DNA from: Bacteroidales bacterium
Lineage (GTDB): Bacteria > Bacteroidota > Bacteroidia > Bacteroidales > VadinHA17
Assembly: GCA_029932855.1 (NCBI GenBank)
Contig: JAOZPG010000003.1
Location: 62,001 to 126,000 of the forward strand
DNA: 64,000 nucleotides
Direction: 5' to 3'
Position 1 is the first letter of the stretch. Each line of letters begins with the position of its first letter. The translations under genes and the position numbers were made by a program. The notes beneath the pieces are model-generated. The model was given only the letters and a program-made list of their open reading frames with translations, had not been told where the DNA came from and did not search any database. Below, in pieces: positions 53,915 through 63,807 of this stretch.

Positions 53915-55696
53915 ATGAACAGGCTGATAGGGAGTTTACCAAAAGTTGGAATTCGTCCCGTAATAGACGGACGTGAAATGGGAGTGAGGGAGTCACTTGA
54001 AGAGCAGACAATGGCCATGGCAAAGTCTGCAGCTGCCCTGATTGAGGAAAATCTTCGTTTTCCAAGTGGTGAAAAAGTGGAATGCGTGATTTCGGATACC
54101 AGCATAGGGGGAGTGGCTGAGGCAGCCATGAGCGAGGAGAAATTTAAGAGGGAGGGTGTTGAAGTATCACTGACAGTAACACCTGCCTGGTGCTATGGAA
54201 CAGAGGTTATGGATGCCAATCCTGCATTGCCAAAGGCCGTATGGGGTTTTAATGGTACAGAGCGTCCGGGAACAGTTTACCTGGCAGCAGCACTGGCAGG
54301 ATATGCACAGAAAGGATTGCCTGCCTTTGGTATTTATGGTCACGAGGTGCAGGATGCAGGAGATACAGATATACATGATGATGTTAAGGAAAAAATTCTT
54401 CGTTTTGTTAAGGCTGCCCTGGCAGTTGCAATGATGAAATCCAAATCATATTTATCACTGGGTTATTCTTCTATGGGTATAGTAGGATCAATGGTTGATC
54501 AGAACTTTTTACACGATTATCTTGGAATGCGTGCCGAGTTTGTTGATATGACCGAACTGCTGAGACGAATTGACAAGGAAATATATGATAAGGATGAATT
54601 TAAAAAAGCCCTGGAGTGGACCAGGAATAATTGTAAAGAGGGGAAAGATTATAATAGCGAACAATATAAGGCCGATCAGAAACGTAAGGACTGGGAATGG
54701 GAGACGGTGGTGAAAATGAGCCTTATAATACGCGATCTAATGATTGGGAATCCAAAGCTCAAAGAGATGGGCTATGGAGAGGAGTCTCCTGGAAGGAATG
54801 CCCTGGTGGCCGGTTTTCAGGGACAGAGGCAGTGGACGGATCATATGCCTAATGCAGATTTTCCGGAGGCAATACTTAACTCCTCTTTCGACTGGAACGG
54901 TATTCGCCAGGCTTTTATAGTGGCTACAGAGAATGACAGTTTAAATGGAGTTTCCATGTTGTTCGGCCATTTACTTACAAACACGGCCCAGATATTTTCA
55001 GATGTACGTACTTACTGGAGTCCCGAATCGGTTAAAAGAGTATCTGGCAGGGAGCTTGGCGGGAAAGCTTCAAATGGTATTATCCATCTTATAAATTCCG
55101 GTTCTACAACACTTGATGCTACTGCACAGCAACGTAACCAGGCAGGTGAGCCTGCCATGAAAGCATTCTGGGAAATTACAGAGGAGGAAGTAAGAAAATG
55201 CCTTGATAATACAAGATGGCCACAGGCTGTTAGAGAATATTTTCGCGGTGGAGGCTATTCATCCCAGTTCAGAACAGCAGGGGAGATGCCTGTTACAATG
55301 TGCAGGCTGAATCTGGTAAAGGGACTGGGACCGGTGTTGCAAATAGCTGAAGGATGGACAGTAGAGATAGATGAAGATATCCATAATATACTTGATGAAC
55401 GTACTAACCCAAGCTGGCCTACAACATGGTTTGCTCCAAGGCTGACAGGTATGGGAGCATTTAAAGATGTTTATTCGGTTATGGCAAACTGGGGAGCCAA
55501 TCATGGTGCTATAAGCTACGGACATATTGGGGCCGACCTGATCACTCTGGCTTCAATGCTCAGAATACCCGTTAATATGCATAATGTAGATGATGAAAAT
55601 ATTTTCCGTCCTGCTTCATGGAGTTCTTTCGGCACAGACAAAGAGGGCCAGGACTACAGGGCCTGCAAGGCTTATGGTCCGCTGTACGGAATATGA
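53915..55696 (+). CDS. fucI: L-fucose isomerase (L-fucose/D-arabinose ketol-isomerase)
   Basis: A 593-residue Mn-dependent aldose-ketose isomerase, the normal length for Fuc[21 protein letters not shown] is the typical N-terminus. [35 protein letters not shown] and the C-terminal [18 protein letters not shown] are conserved family blocks. It converts L-fucose to L-fuculose and also D-arabinose to D-ribulose. The upstream AraB-type kinase probably acts next. The required aldolase is not adjacent; a class II aldolase gene at 24.3 kb could be a distant partner. Confidence 0.95.
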   Translation: MNRLIGSLPKVGIRPVIDGREMGVRESLEEQTMAMAKSAAALIEENLRFPSGEKVECVISDTSIGGVAEAAMSEEKFKREGVEVSLTVTPAWCYGTEVMDANPALPKAVWGFNGTERPGTVYLAAALAGYAQKGLPAFGIYGHEVQDAGDTDIHDDVKEKILRFVKAALAVAMMKSKSYLSLGYSSMGIVGSMVDQNFLHDYLGMRAEFVDMTELLRRIDKEIYDKDEFKKALEWTRNNCKEGKDYNSEQYKADQKRKDWEWETVVKMSLIIRDLMIGNPKLKEMGYGEESPGRNALVAGFQGQRQWTDHMPNADFPEAILNSSFDWNGIRQAFIVATENDSLNGVSMLFGHLLTNTAQIFSDVRTYWSPESVKRVSGRELGGKASNGIIHLINSGSTTLDATAQQRNQAGEPAMKAFWEITEEEVRKCLDNTRWPQAVREYFRGGGYSSQFRTAGEMPVTMCRLNLVKGLGPVLQIAEGWTVEIDEDIHNILDERTNPSWPTTWFAPRLTGMGAFKDVYSVMANWGANHGAISYGHIGADLITLASMLRIPVNMHNVDDENIFRPASWSSFGTDKEGQDYRACKAYGPLYGI

Positions 55697-55715
55697 TCTC
55701 TGATATCGAAAAAAA

Positions 55716-57128
55716 TTAATCATCTGAATAGCCAAACATCTTTTTTGAGATTATCATGTCTGCCACTTCCTTTGGAACCATGCTTTTCCAGGAGGGGGCG
55801 CCGTTGTTAATGGCATCCAGGATCTTATCCGGGAAGATATGAAGGTTTTTAGTATTGATGTCCTCTATATCAATGATCTTGCGGTTTTCAACAAGGTAGC
55901 GGTATAAGTGTTTCAGATCATGAGGCAATGGGATGTTCTTTGAGCTAAGCAGCTTATCTGTTCCGAATTCCAGGCTGGGATAAACATACAGTTTCATATT
56001 ATCTGTAAACAGTTTACCAAAAGCCTCGAGTATGCCTCCTTTAAGATCTTTGTAGTAGTTTTTATCCAATACTTTCAGAAAGGTTGGAACACCTATTACT
56101 ATCCTCAGGTTTTTTATCCTGAACATTGAGAAAAATGAAACCAGCTCAAAGTATTTAGGCAGATTGGAAACCATAACATTCTGACCAATGCCGTTAAGCA
56201 TATCAACCCTGTTCAGGAAATCGCGTTCATCAAAATCTCCTTTTTTCAGCAAGTTCTGCAGGGTTATCTCACATAATGAAATGGTATTTCCCTTTTCATA
56301 GTCTTTGTCCCTTTTAAAGATATCAAAGCTTGATCTGATAACATCTGCCCCTACAATGCTTATGGGCCTGAAGCTACCCCTGAAGGCGAGTACATTTTTT
56401 TTATACAGCATATCTGCCGGTTGGTGTACTTTTCCGTCTTTATCAAACATGGTGGCAATTGTCATATTATTTTTTACCAGCTGCAGGCTGAGCAATCGGT
56501 TGTCGATATAGTTAAGATCGGGGCCACTCATTTCTATCATATCCACTTCAAGCCTGTCGTTTGCAAGTCCATCCATCAGTGACTGGAGAAAAGTATTTGG
56601 ATATTCGTGGTAATGGAAGCAAGCATATATAAGATTAATACCAACAGCACCAATAGTATATTGTTGCAATAGGCTGTCGTTTTCATGAAGTTTGATATGA
56701 AGGATAACTTCGTTTGGTGTGGATTCGGGGTGCAGCTGGAATCTCATGCCCAGCCAGCCATGACCTTCATTATTTTTTGTATAGTTTATAGTTTCAACAG
56801 TATTGGCAAAAACAAAGAACAGGGTTTTCTCTTTCCTTTCCTTCTGAAAAACCATGTTGAGTTCTGTAAATTCTTTATCAAGCATTTTCTGAAGTCTGTG
56901 GCTGGAAACATACCTTCCTGTTTTTCCCTGATTATATATGGTGTCACTAAAGGTCTTATCATATGCAGATATTGACTTGGCCACAGTTCCGGAGGCTCCC
57001 CCGGCCTGGAAAAATGAACGGGCAACCTCCTGACCCCCGCCAATTTCTGCCAGGCTCCCATAGATCTCTTTATTCATATTGAGGCTCAGGGCTTTATTTT
57101 TGGTGCTTAGTATTTCTCTGTTGTTCAT
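55716..57128 (-). CDS. conserved Bacteroidota protein of unknown function
   Basis: A 470-residue soluble protein, started at the ATG at 57126-57128 (MNNREILSTKNKALSLNMNKEIYG). A longer frame to 57251 would add 41 hydrophobic residues and collide with the upstream membrane-protein gene. IYGSLAEIGGGQEVARSFFQAGGASGTVAKSISAYDKTFSD looks strongly conserved, as in large uncharacterised Bacteroidota families. No catalytic motif or signal peptide is seen, and I do not recognise a function. It lies 40 bp after the membrane-protein gene on the same strand. Confidence 0.8.
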   Translation of the reverse strand: MNNREILSTKNKALSLNMNKEIYGSLAEIGGGQEVARSFFQAGGASGTVAKSISAYDKTFSDTIYNQGKTGRYVSSHRLQKMLDKEFTELNMVFQKERKEKTLFFVFANTVETINYTKNNEGHGWLGMRFQLHPESTPNEVILHIKLHENDSLLQQYTIGAVGINLIYACFHYHEYPNTFLQSLMDGLANDRLEVDMIEMSGPDLNYIDNRLLSLQLVKNNMTIATMFDKDGKVHQPADMLYKKNVLAFRGSFRPISIVGADVIRSSFDIFKRDKDYEKGNTISLCEITLQNLLKKGDFDERDFLNRVDMLNGIGQNVMVSNLPKYFELVSFFSMFRIKNLRIVIGVPTFLKVLDKNYYKDLKGGILEAFGKLFTDNMKLYVYPSLEFGTDKLLSSKNIPLPHDLKHLYRYLVENRKIIDIEDINTKNLHIFPDKILDAINNGAPSWKSMVPKEVADMIISKKMFGYSDD

Positions 57129-57168
57129 ATATTTAGTTTTAGCTGTGAATATAAAAAACCTGTCAGCC

Positions 57169-57858
57169 TTAGATACAGGGAACAGGCTGGGAACTAAATA
57201 TTTTTTCTGTTCCCGTATATAAAAAATATGAATTAACAGCAAGGAGAACATGACCCATATCTGCCTGGTTAAACCATGGATGTATGTTCAGTTCGTTTAC
57301 AAATATAATTATGGTGACTGTTGTAAAAGCTGCAGAAAGCATAAAGAAACCATATCCTTTGACAGATGAATTAAAATACAACAATGAACTAAATATACCG
57401 GTGATCAATACCAGTCCGTAAACAGAATAAAGAATAACCAGCATAAATTTCATGTAAAATGACAGCATGAACAGTAATACAGGCAATTCAATTATATTTA
57501 TCAGGTAGATAGCTTTCCATACTTTTTGCTTAAGAAAAATTCGGGAATCATGGATCAAAGCCTTGGTTAACAGGTTAATTCCGATTATGCTGGCTCCCCA
57601 GCCGGGATAAACCCAGTATTTGTTAAAGAGGTAAATAAATCCATGGCCTATCAATCCTCCCATAGCTGAAGCTATAGCCATAACGAAAAAGAAATACAGG
57701 TAATAATTATGAGACTTTTGTGTGGCCGGGATTTTTCTTAGCTTCAGGTATGCATAAAGACAAATAACTGCAACTATCAGGTCTGTCAGGGTTGTTACAG
57801 GTTCGTTTATCTGGATTCCCAGTAGTACTATTGATGATTGTACCAGACTAATTATCAT
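57169..57858 (-). CDS. polytopic membrane protein of unknown function
   Basis: A 229-residue protein with about seven hydrophobic helices. A conserved-looking SAMGGLIGHGFIYLFNKYWVYPGWGAS segment contains a His, and a second His lies in NELNIHPWFNQADMGHVLLAV. His residues in a seven-helix frame recall the alkaline-ceramidase/PAQR group of membrane hydrolases, but this is only a pattern resemblance. No signal peptide is present. It is upstream of the unknown 470-residue gene and probably in the same transcript. Confidence 0.75.
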   Translation of the reverse strand: MIISLVQSSIVLLGIQINEPVTTLTDLIVAVICLYAYLKLRKIPATQKSHNYYLYFFFVMAIASAMGGLIGHGFIYLFNKYWVYPGWGASIIGINLLTKALIHDSRIFLKQKVWKAIYLINIIELPVLLFMLSFYMKFMLVILYSVYGLVLITGIFSSLLYFNSSVKGYGFFMLSAAFTTVTIIIFVNELNIHPWFNQADMGHVLLAVNSYFLYTGTEKIFSSQPVPCI

Positions 57859-58222
57859 GAATGTGCTTAAGTCAGGTTCAGGCTAATGGTTTTATTAGCT
57901 GTTAAACAAAACAAATATTTTAGCTGTGAAAAATAAGGCTTTTTTTAAAGCGGAATGAATTTTTCAGATTTTTTATTTCTTAATTATCTTTTTATTATTG
58001 ATTGAATATGCCTGTTGTAATGAAATGGATGATAGCCGGCCCGGGGTTTCCAGGCTCACAAAACTGCCGTTGATCTTTATATTATCATGTACATAAACAG
58101 CGATCTCTGTGATCTTATTATGCCGGGGCCGGTCACAGTGTTTTCTATATCTGTTATGGTGTACTAAGTGTAGCAAATATAACTTATATCTGTATTCATA
58201 TTATGTTTATCTTTAGCATAAG
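57859..58222. other. intergenic region, possible gene remnant on minus strand
   Basis: About 360 bp without a supported gene. A minus-strand frame (57973-58176) reads a protein-like tail (AVYVHDNIKINGSFVSLETPG and onward), which could be the C-terminus of a decayed gene. It has no start context, and the first half is not protein-like. I see no RNA or terminator. Confidence 0.3.
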
Positions 58223-59104
58223 TTGGCATCAGAATGTATTTGGAGCCGGATAAGAAAATTAAGTTCCTTAATATTGAGTGAGTGTTATCATAAATATTAT
58301 TTATTGAATGGGACGAAGAAAGCCTGTAAAGATTTTTCTCATGCTGACCTGTATTCAGGTGAATCGGCCTATGAAGTTCTAAGAATAATTACAAATATTC
58401 CTTTATTTTTTAATGATCATATGCAGAGGCTTGCTGATACCCTTAGCATAAATGGATGGGAAATACCATATGATGACAATGAGATACGTGAGCAGATATT
58501 ACTGCTTGGGAAATTAAATAATACTGAGTCCGGTAATGTGAAGCTTGTGCTCTGCTTTCCGGGTAAAAAGAAAGCATTAGCCGTATTTACAGTATTTTTT
58601 ATTGAACATCATTATCCGACAGATGAGCAATACAGTAATGGTGTTCCTGCCTTGCTTTATTTTGCTGAGAGAGATTTTCCTTCGGCAAAGATCATAAATA
58701 TGAAGCTCAGGTCGACAATCTTTAAGAAACTGATAGAGACAGGTGCATATGAAGCTTTGCTGGTCGATAAGAAGGGGTATGTAACCGAAGGAAGCAGGTC
58801 TAATGTTTTCTTTGTTAAGGGCAATAGTATTTATACTGCTCCCGATGGAACCGTTTTGCCGGGTATAGCCAGGAAATATATTATAGAAGCATGTTTGGAT
58901 AATAGTATTGAGCTTAGTTACAGCAGGGTACACTTTAGAGAGATAGATGAATATGATGCAGTTTTCATAAGTGGTACATCTCCGGGGCTTCTGTCATTGA
59001 GCAGAATAAATGATACAAGCTTTCAATACAGCAATAAACTGGTTAAGACATTAATGAAAGTTTATAATTTAAAGATTGAAGAATATATCCAAAATAAATT
59101 GTAA
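58223..59104 (+). CDS. class IV aminotransferase-family protein (BCAT/4-amino-4-deoxychorismate lyase fold)
   Basis: A protein of about 276-293 residues of PLP fold type IV. The catalytic Lys is in RSTIFKKLIETGAYEALLVD-type context after IINMKLRSTIFKKL, and GYVTEGSRSNVFFVKGNSIYTAP is the conserved PLP-binding block. There is no ATG near the conserved beginning YYLLNGTKK; TTG codons at 58223 and 58274 are both possible, and 58274 fits the family length better. It may be a branched-chain or D-amino acid aminotransferase or aminodeoxychorismate lyase, and the sequence does not decide. Confidence 0.82.
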   Translation: MASECIWSRIRKLSSLILSECYHKYYLLNGTKKACKDFSHADLYSGESAYEVLRIITNIPLFFNDHMQRLADTLSINGWEIPYDDNEIREQILLLGKLNNTESGNVKLVLCFPGKKKALAVFTVFFIEHHYPTDEQYSNGVPALLYFAERDFPSAKIINMKLRSTIFKKLIETGAYEALLVDKKGYVTEGSRSNVFFVKGNSIYTAPDGTVLPGIARKYIIEACLDNSIELSYSRVHFREIDEYDAVFISGTSPGLLSLSRINDTSFQYSNKLVKTLMKVYNLKIEEYIQNKL

Positions 59105-59181
59105 TAACTTTAAGATTGTCAGGCGATAGCCGGGTCGTACAGGGAATAAATATTTACAGAATTAATTAGAAAAAAACGCTT

Positions 59182-59466
59182 ATGTCTAGCATTAAAGGAT
59201 TAAAAAAGGAAATTGGAGACCTTACATATGAAGTGGTTTCCGATTGTTTTACTTACATACTTGTTAATAATGACAAGAACAAGGACAAAGTCCTTAAAAT
59301 AATATCTGAAGCAGTTAGTTTGCGTAATCAGCTGATTAGCAGGCTGGGGCATTATGAGGGAGAGAGAAAGGCCAGGCTGGTAAAGATCCATTATACAAAG
59401 ATCAGGGAAGATCTGCATACAGGCATGGATAAATCTTTTCAGAAACTTAGTAAACTTGCAAACTGA
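59182..59466 (+). CDS. small conserved protein of unknown function
   Basis: A 94-residue charged, all-helical-looking protein (MSSIKGLKKEIGDLTYEVVSDCF). It has no signal, membrane segment or cofactor motif. The compact size and the coiled-helix pattern occur in conserved Bacteroidota orphans. It lies between the class IV aminotransferase and acylphosphatase genes on the same strand, with gaps of 77 and 59 bp. Confidence 0.75.
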   Translation: MSSIKGLKKEIGDLTYEVVSDCFTYILVNNDKNKDKVLKIISEAVSLRNQLISRLGHYEGERKARLVKIHYTKIREDLHTGMDKSFQKLSKLAN

Positions 59467-59525
59467 TAAGAGCTACAGGGCAAAGAATACCGGATACATT
59501 TTTTTATATCAGGCTGAAAAGAAAT

Positions 59526-59795
59526 ATGTCTAAAACATTTGCACTTACCATCAGTGGACGCGTACAGCATGTGGGTTTTAGGTATTTTGCATACAATGAA
59601 GCAAGCAGCCTTATGCTGGAAGGTTATGTTAAGAACCTTGAGAATGGTGATGTAAAGATTGAGGTACAGGGGCAACCCGGAGAGTTGGATATATTTCTGG
59701 CAACAATCAGAAAAGGACCGGCATGGGCCAGGGTGGATGAGATGAAGATACAGGAACTGCCCGAAGGGAATTATAATGGTTTTAAGATAGTGTAG
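59526..59795 (+). CDS. acyP: acylphosphatase
   Basis: An 89-residue acylphosphatase that hydrolyses acyl phosphates such as acetyl- and carbamoyl-phosphate. The signature GRVQHVGFRYFAYNEA contains the catalytic Arg19, and GYVKNLENGDVKIEVQG contains the catalytic Asn37. The length is normal. It converges on the radical SAM gene with only 11 bp between stops, and no terminator hairpin was seen there. Confidence 0.96.
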   Translation: MSKTFALTISGRVQHVGFRYFAYNEASSLMLEGYVKNLENGDVKIEVQGQPGELDIFLATIRKGPAWARVDEMKIQELPEGNYNGFKIV

Positions 59796-59806
59796 GGCAG
59801 CTGGTT

Positions 59807-60826
59807 TTATATTGTAACAATTTGTGCACCACAGTTTCTGCATTTTCCCTGCTCATCAAGATTTACTATTTCCGTGTAATATCCATTACGTTTAATTACT
59901 GTGTGTTTACATTCGGGACAGTAAGTATTTTGTCCAATAGCCGAGTTGCTGAGATTACCAAGGTATACGAAATGTAAATGCTTTTTTGCAATATAATAGA
60001 ACTGTTTCATTGTTGTCTCTGGTGTTGCAGGTAAGGCCTTTTTATACTTTGGGAAGTATCTTGAGATGTGTAGTACTGTGCTTCTTGTGGTTTCCCTGGC
60101 TATCCATTTTACCATTTCTTCAAACTGGTTGGGATCATCATTTAAGAGTGGTATGACAAGGTTTGTTATTTCCAGGTGCTTACCGGAGATCGCTATTTCT
60201 TTTATGGTTTCGAGTACAGGGTTTAATGACGAGAAGGTCTGGGTTTGGTAGAACTCTTCAGAGAAGCTCTTCAGGTCTATGTTAAAAGCATCCATCATGT
60301 CAATGATCTCCCTGAGAGGTATCTCATTTATATAGCCGTTGGATATCATTATATTCCTGAGGCCTTTCTTCCTGGCAATTTCTGCTACATCCCTTATGTA
60401 CTCAAACCAAATGCCCGGTTCATTGTAAGTATAGGCTATACCTATATTATTCTCAACAGATAATGCTTCCTCAACAAGATCCCCGGCTTCGATATACCTG
60501 GCATAAGGGGCTTCTTTTATCCCAACCTGCGATATTTCGGAGTTCTGACAAAACAGGCAGTGCATATTACAGCCAACTGTTCCTATAGAAAAAATATCCT
60601 TGCCCGGGTGAAAGTGGTAGAGTGGTTTTTTCTCTATGGGGTCAATGTTTTTAGCTGCAATAAATCCGTAGTTCTCGGCTATCAGCCTGCCATCTGTATT
60701 CTTTCTTACTTTGCACAGGCCGGTCTTATTGTTTCCTATAATACAGTTCTGCGGGCATAAAAGGCATTGAAGCTTTTTATTCTCCATTTTCCTGTAAAAA
60801 GAAGCATCTTTTATTGTTTTGTTCAT
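59807..60826 (-). CDS. amrS: AmmeMemoRadiSam-system radical SAM enzyme AmrS
   Basis: A 339-residue radical SAM protein. An N-terminal Cys-rich segment (C21, C24, C28, C38) resembles that of pyruvate-formate-lyase-activating homologues. The radical SAM cluster motif is GCNMHCLFC (C86, C90, C93). NGYINEIPLREIIDM and IDLKSFSEEFY follow. The C-terminus ends in a zinc-ribbon-like CPEC...CRNCG. The family name comes from fused or linked AMMECR1 and Memo domains, which are not seen here. Its biochemical role is not established. Confidence 0.9.
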   Translation of the reverse strand: MNKTIKDASFYRKMENKKLQCLLCPQNCIIGNNKTGLCKVRKNTDGRLIAENYGFIAAKNIDPIEKKPLYHFHPGKDIFSIGTVGCNMHCLFCQNSEISQVGIKEAPYARYIEAGDLVEEALSVENNIGIAYTYNEPGIWFEYIRDVAEIARKKGLRNIMISNGYINEIPLREIIDMMDAFNIDLKSFSEEFYQTQTFSSLNPVLETIKEIAISGKHLEITNLVIPLLNDDPNQFEEMVKWIARETTRSTVLHISRYFPKYKKALPATPETTMKQFYYIAKKHLHFVYLGNLSNSAIGQNTYCPECKHTVIKRNGYYTEIVNLDEQGKCRNCGAQIVTI

Positions 60827-60882
60827 AACTTAATACTTCTGTCCTTTTATCCTGTATGCCGGCATGAAAGGGCTATGACTTT

Positions 60883-62805
60883 TTATTCAAATCTCAGTTT
60901 TACTTCTTCTATACTTTCCGGTGACCCGACCAGTGTTAATATATCATTCTTCTTCAATTGAGTATAACCGGTAGATATTATATGTTGTCCTTTTCTTTTT
61001 ATCGCAACTATAAGTATGTCAAGCGGCAGGTGTAGATTTCGTATGGGCACCCCGTGAATGTCCTTATTCCTGATAATAATGTCAGAGGTTTCCTGGCCTT
61101 CTTCCATTCCAAGAAGCAGTGATGTGGCAAGGGGTGACCTTACAAAATGATCGAGCAGGCTCACAATTGCAGTAGTGGGCTGGACTATCAGAGCTCCCAG
61201 TTCATGGAACTTCCGGATATTTTCCCTGTTGTTCAGTCGAACGATTAGCTGTGGTGTACCATAGTTCTCGTAAACCATTTCACATATATGAAGGTTCTCT
61301 TCATCGGTTTTCATTGCGATAAGGGCATCGGTATTTGCCATGTCAAGTGAGTCCAACAGATCCAGACTCAGTATTTTGCAGCCGCAGATAGAAATATTAT
61401 TGTTGTCCGGTTGTGAAAATTTTTCCCTTTTAGTGATTATATCAACCTCCCAGTTATGATTTGTCAGCTGTGTGGCCAGCGCAAGGGATTGTTGCTCATA
61501 GCCAAATATTAATGCTTTCCTGCGAATCGAAGAATCATCATGTTCACCTTTTGGATGATCTTCATGAAGCAGTTGTATTGCCCATTTAAACAGTGGGGGA
61601 CCAATTATCTGGTTTAATACTATCACCGAAACAACTACAGATGAAAATTGTACTCCCCATTCTGGAAACTCATTTGTCACAACAGTTACCAGGCCCAGGC
61701 CAATACCTGCTTGTGTGACAAAGGGCATCCAGGCTATCTTGTTGAACTTCCCGGGATCTCCGGCAAAACTGCCACCGGCCCAGCTGCCTATGATCATAGT
61801 AATGATACGTATAAAGAATAATGCGAGGGCAAGCGGCCAGGTATGGGAAATTATTTTCAATGAAAGTGAAGCTCCTATCAGTGTGAAGAAAGCTACATAA
61901 ACCAGGGGAACCACATCCTTAATTATTTTTTGAAACTCTCTTCTGAAAGGAGAGCGGTTTGTTACAAGTAAGCTTGCAGTAATACAAATAAGAAGTGGCT
62001 CAATATAAAAATCATGTCCAAGTCCTGTTGAGGCAAGATGGCTCAGGGCATCTGAAAAGAAATAAGTTCCCCATCCTGCAAGTAAAACCATGATGGTTTT
62101 AATAACAGTGCGGGTTTTAAGGGAAAGTATAATCCTGATGAGTTGAAAAAGCAGGTAGCCGGCAATTAATGCGCTAGATACTTCAGCCAGCATTCGCAAT
62201 GTCATTCCTAATGAAAAGCTTTCACCTGTAATTAATGAGCTGGCAAATAAAAAACTTATGGAAAAGATCACAACTACAAGAAAATCAGTAAGCACTGTAA
62301 CGCCAAGTACCATCCTGGTAAATGGTCCCTTTGCCCTTAATTCATTAATAATAGCTATAGCAGACACCGGCGAGCGGGCAATGAATATAGTACCAATGAT
62401 TATTGATATTGCTATTCTGCCATTTTTATCCAGATCTATCCCAAGAGGCAGATAAGCACTTAATATATAAATTCCCAGGCTGCCAAGAACTATGGTAGTA
62501 ATTATTTGCATGGCAGTTATATATCGTATGCTTCTTAACCTGCTTTTTAATTCGGTAAGGTACAATTCCGCGCCTGCGGCAAAAGCTATAAATGAAAGTG
62601 CCAGCTGGTTAATAAAGTTAAGGTGATGAATGGAGTCAAGCTTAATAATATTCAATACTTCGGGACCTGTAAGAATGCCCATTAGTAATAATCCTGTAAT
62701 AAGCGGCAGCTTAATATATTTTATCAGACCACCTATTTTATTGGAGGATATAAGTATTATCGCAAAGGTGATAATAGCGGCAAGTATGTTCCAGATCCCG
62801 TTCAA
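60883..62805 (-). CDS. CPA2-type cation:proton antiporter with TrkA-N and TrkA-C domains
   Basis: A 640-residue monovalent cation/proton antiporter of the KefB/GerN group. About twelve transmembrane helices (residues 5-400) are followed by a TrkA-N Rossmann domain (KALIFGYEQQSLALATQL, about 420-540) and a C-terminal TrkA-C domain (ILVAIKRKGQHIISTGYTQL, about 560-640). The cytoplasmic part is likely to gate transport in response to nucleotides. Whether it exports K+ or Na+ cannot be told from sequence. It is 56 bp upstream of the radical SAM gene on the same strand. Confidence 0.92.
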   Translation of the reverse strand: MNGIWNILAAIITFAIILISSNKIGGLIKYIKLPLITGLLLMGILTGPEVLNIIKLDSIHHLNFINQLALSFIAFAAGAELYLTELKSRLRSIRYITAMQIITTIVLGSLGIYILSAYLPLGIDLDKNGRIAISIIIGTIFIARSPVSAIAIINELRAKGPFTRMVLGVTVLTDFLVVVIFSISFLFASSLITGESFSLGMTLRMLAEVSSALIAGYLLFQLIRIILSLKTRTVIKTIMVLLAGWGTYFFSDALSHLASTGLGHDFYIEPLLICITASLLVTNRSPFRREFQKIIKDVVPLVYVAFFTLIGASLSLKIISHTWPLALALFFIRIITMIIGSWAGGSFAGDPGKFNKIAWMPFVTQAGIGLGLVTVVTNEFPEWGVQFSSVVVSVIVLNQIIGPPLFKWAIQLLHEDHPKGEHDDSSIRRKALIFGYEQQSLALATQLTNHNWEVDIITKREKFSQPDNNNISICGCKILSLDLLDSLDMANTDALIAMKTDEENLHICEMVYENYGTPQLIVRLNNRENIRKFHELGALIVQPTTAIVSLLDHFVRSPLATSLLLGMEEGQETSDIIIRNKDIHGVPIRNLHLPLDILIVAIKRKGQHIISTGYTQLKKNDILTLVGSPESIEEVKLRFE

Positions 62806-62936
62806 ATTATGTATTACTTATGAGGATGTTATATGCTTTAAAATAGAAAAAAATACTGAGAAAACCGGTCTTGAATGCAAAAATAATTCTTATTCAATAT
62901 TTATATGTATTTCAGATTGAGTATAACACAGTAAAA

Positions 62937-62985
62937 TTATTAACTTAGTGCTTACTTAAAAAATAAGCTATTTATTAACTTAGTG
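62937..62985 (+). promoter_or_regulatory. 14-bp direct repeats around a hairpin, upstream of DUF1080 gene
   Basis: TTATTAACTTAGTG occurs at 62937-62950 and 62972-62985, with GCTTA...TAAGC able to pair between them (about 62950-62968). The pair lies about 35-80 bp before the lipoprotein start and could be an operator. No matching regulator is known, so this is a visual observation. Confidence 0.4.
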
Positions 62986-63018
62986 GCAGTTGTTAAAAGC
63001 CCGATTACAGATTTATTT

Positions 63019-63792
63019 ATGAAATTCAGAAATAGCCTTTTTTTCTTGTTTCTTTTATTGGTGACTCTTGTTTTTCTTGTTGATTGTGCCAATAAAAAGA
63101 ACAAGGATCAGCAGTCAGATGATTACAGTGATACCCTAATGGTAACCGGATTTGTTAATGAACTGACTGAATCAGAGATCAGCAGCGGCTGGGAATTATT
63201 GTTTGATGGCAGTAGTCTGGATGGTTGGAGGAAATTCCAGTCTGAAGAAGCTCCCGAAGGCTGGATAGTGGATGATGGAATGCTTGTAGCATTAGGTGCA
63301 GGTGGTGACATAGGCGGAGATATTGTTACAGATAAAGAATTTGAAGATTTTCATCTTAAACTGGAATGGAAAATATCTGAAGGTGGAAATAGTGGTATAA
63401 TGTATCATGTACAGGAGGCTGATTATCCTGCTCCTTATGCTACGGGACCAGAGTATCAGCTTATAGATGATATTGGTTATCCCGGGAAGCTGGAGAAATG
63501 GCAGTCGTGTGGAGCGGATTATGCAATGCATTCACCTGTTAAGCCAAGGCTAAAACCCGCCAATGAGTGGAATAGTTCAGAGCTGATAGTGGAGGGTAGC
63601 CATGTAAAGCATTATTTAAACGATGTACTGGTTGTTGAGTTTGAAACGGGGACTGATGAATGGGAGAAGCTTGTTAAATCTTCAAAATGGGCTGATTATC
63701 CTGATTATGGAAAGGCTTCAAAGGGACACCTGGCCCTTCAGGATCATGGCAGTAAGGTGTATTTCAGGAATATAAAGATCAGGGGACTATAG
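63019..63792 (+). CDS. DUF1080 (3-keto-disaccharide hydrolase-like) lipoprotein
   Basis: A 257-residue exported lipoprotein. The signal peptide ends at lipobox FLVDC (Cys about 23). The mature part is one DUF1080 domain, a concanavalin-like beta-jelly-roll: WELLFDGSSLDGWRKF, LEWKISEGGNSGIMYHVQE, GPEYQLIDD and GHLALQDHGSKVYFRNIKI are hallmark blocks. Some members hydrolyse 3-keto-glycosides, others may only bind glycans. I use the ATG at 63019. A GTG at 62983 would add residues before the signal. A second DUF1080 gene starts 15 bp downstream. Confidence 0.9.
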   Translation: MKFRNSLFFLFLLLVTLVFLVDCANKKNKDQQSDDYSDTLMVTGFVNELTESEISSGWELLFDGSSLDGWRKFQSEEAPEGWIVDDGMLVALGAGGDIGGDIVTDKEFEDFHLKLEWKISEGGNSGIMYHVQEADYPAPYATGPEYQLIDDIGYPGKLEKWQSCGADYAMHSPVKPRLKPANEWNSSELIVEGSHVKHYLNDVLVVEFETGTDEWEKLVKSSKWADYPDYGKASKGHLALQDHGSKVYFRNIKIRGL

Positions 63793-63807
63793 AATCAGCT
63801 TAGAGTA

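Noticed and set aside
57129..57251. 41-residue N-terminal extension of the unknown 470-residue protein
   Set aside because: It would overlap the end of the membrane-protein gene, and the conserved sequence begins at the internal ATG at 57128.
57973..58176. 67-residue minus-strand frame in the 57.9-58.2 kb gap
   Set aside because: Its C-terminal half looks somewhat protein-like, but there is no homologous family I recognise and no upstream context. It is noted only as a possible remnant.
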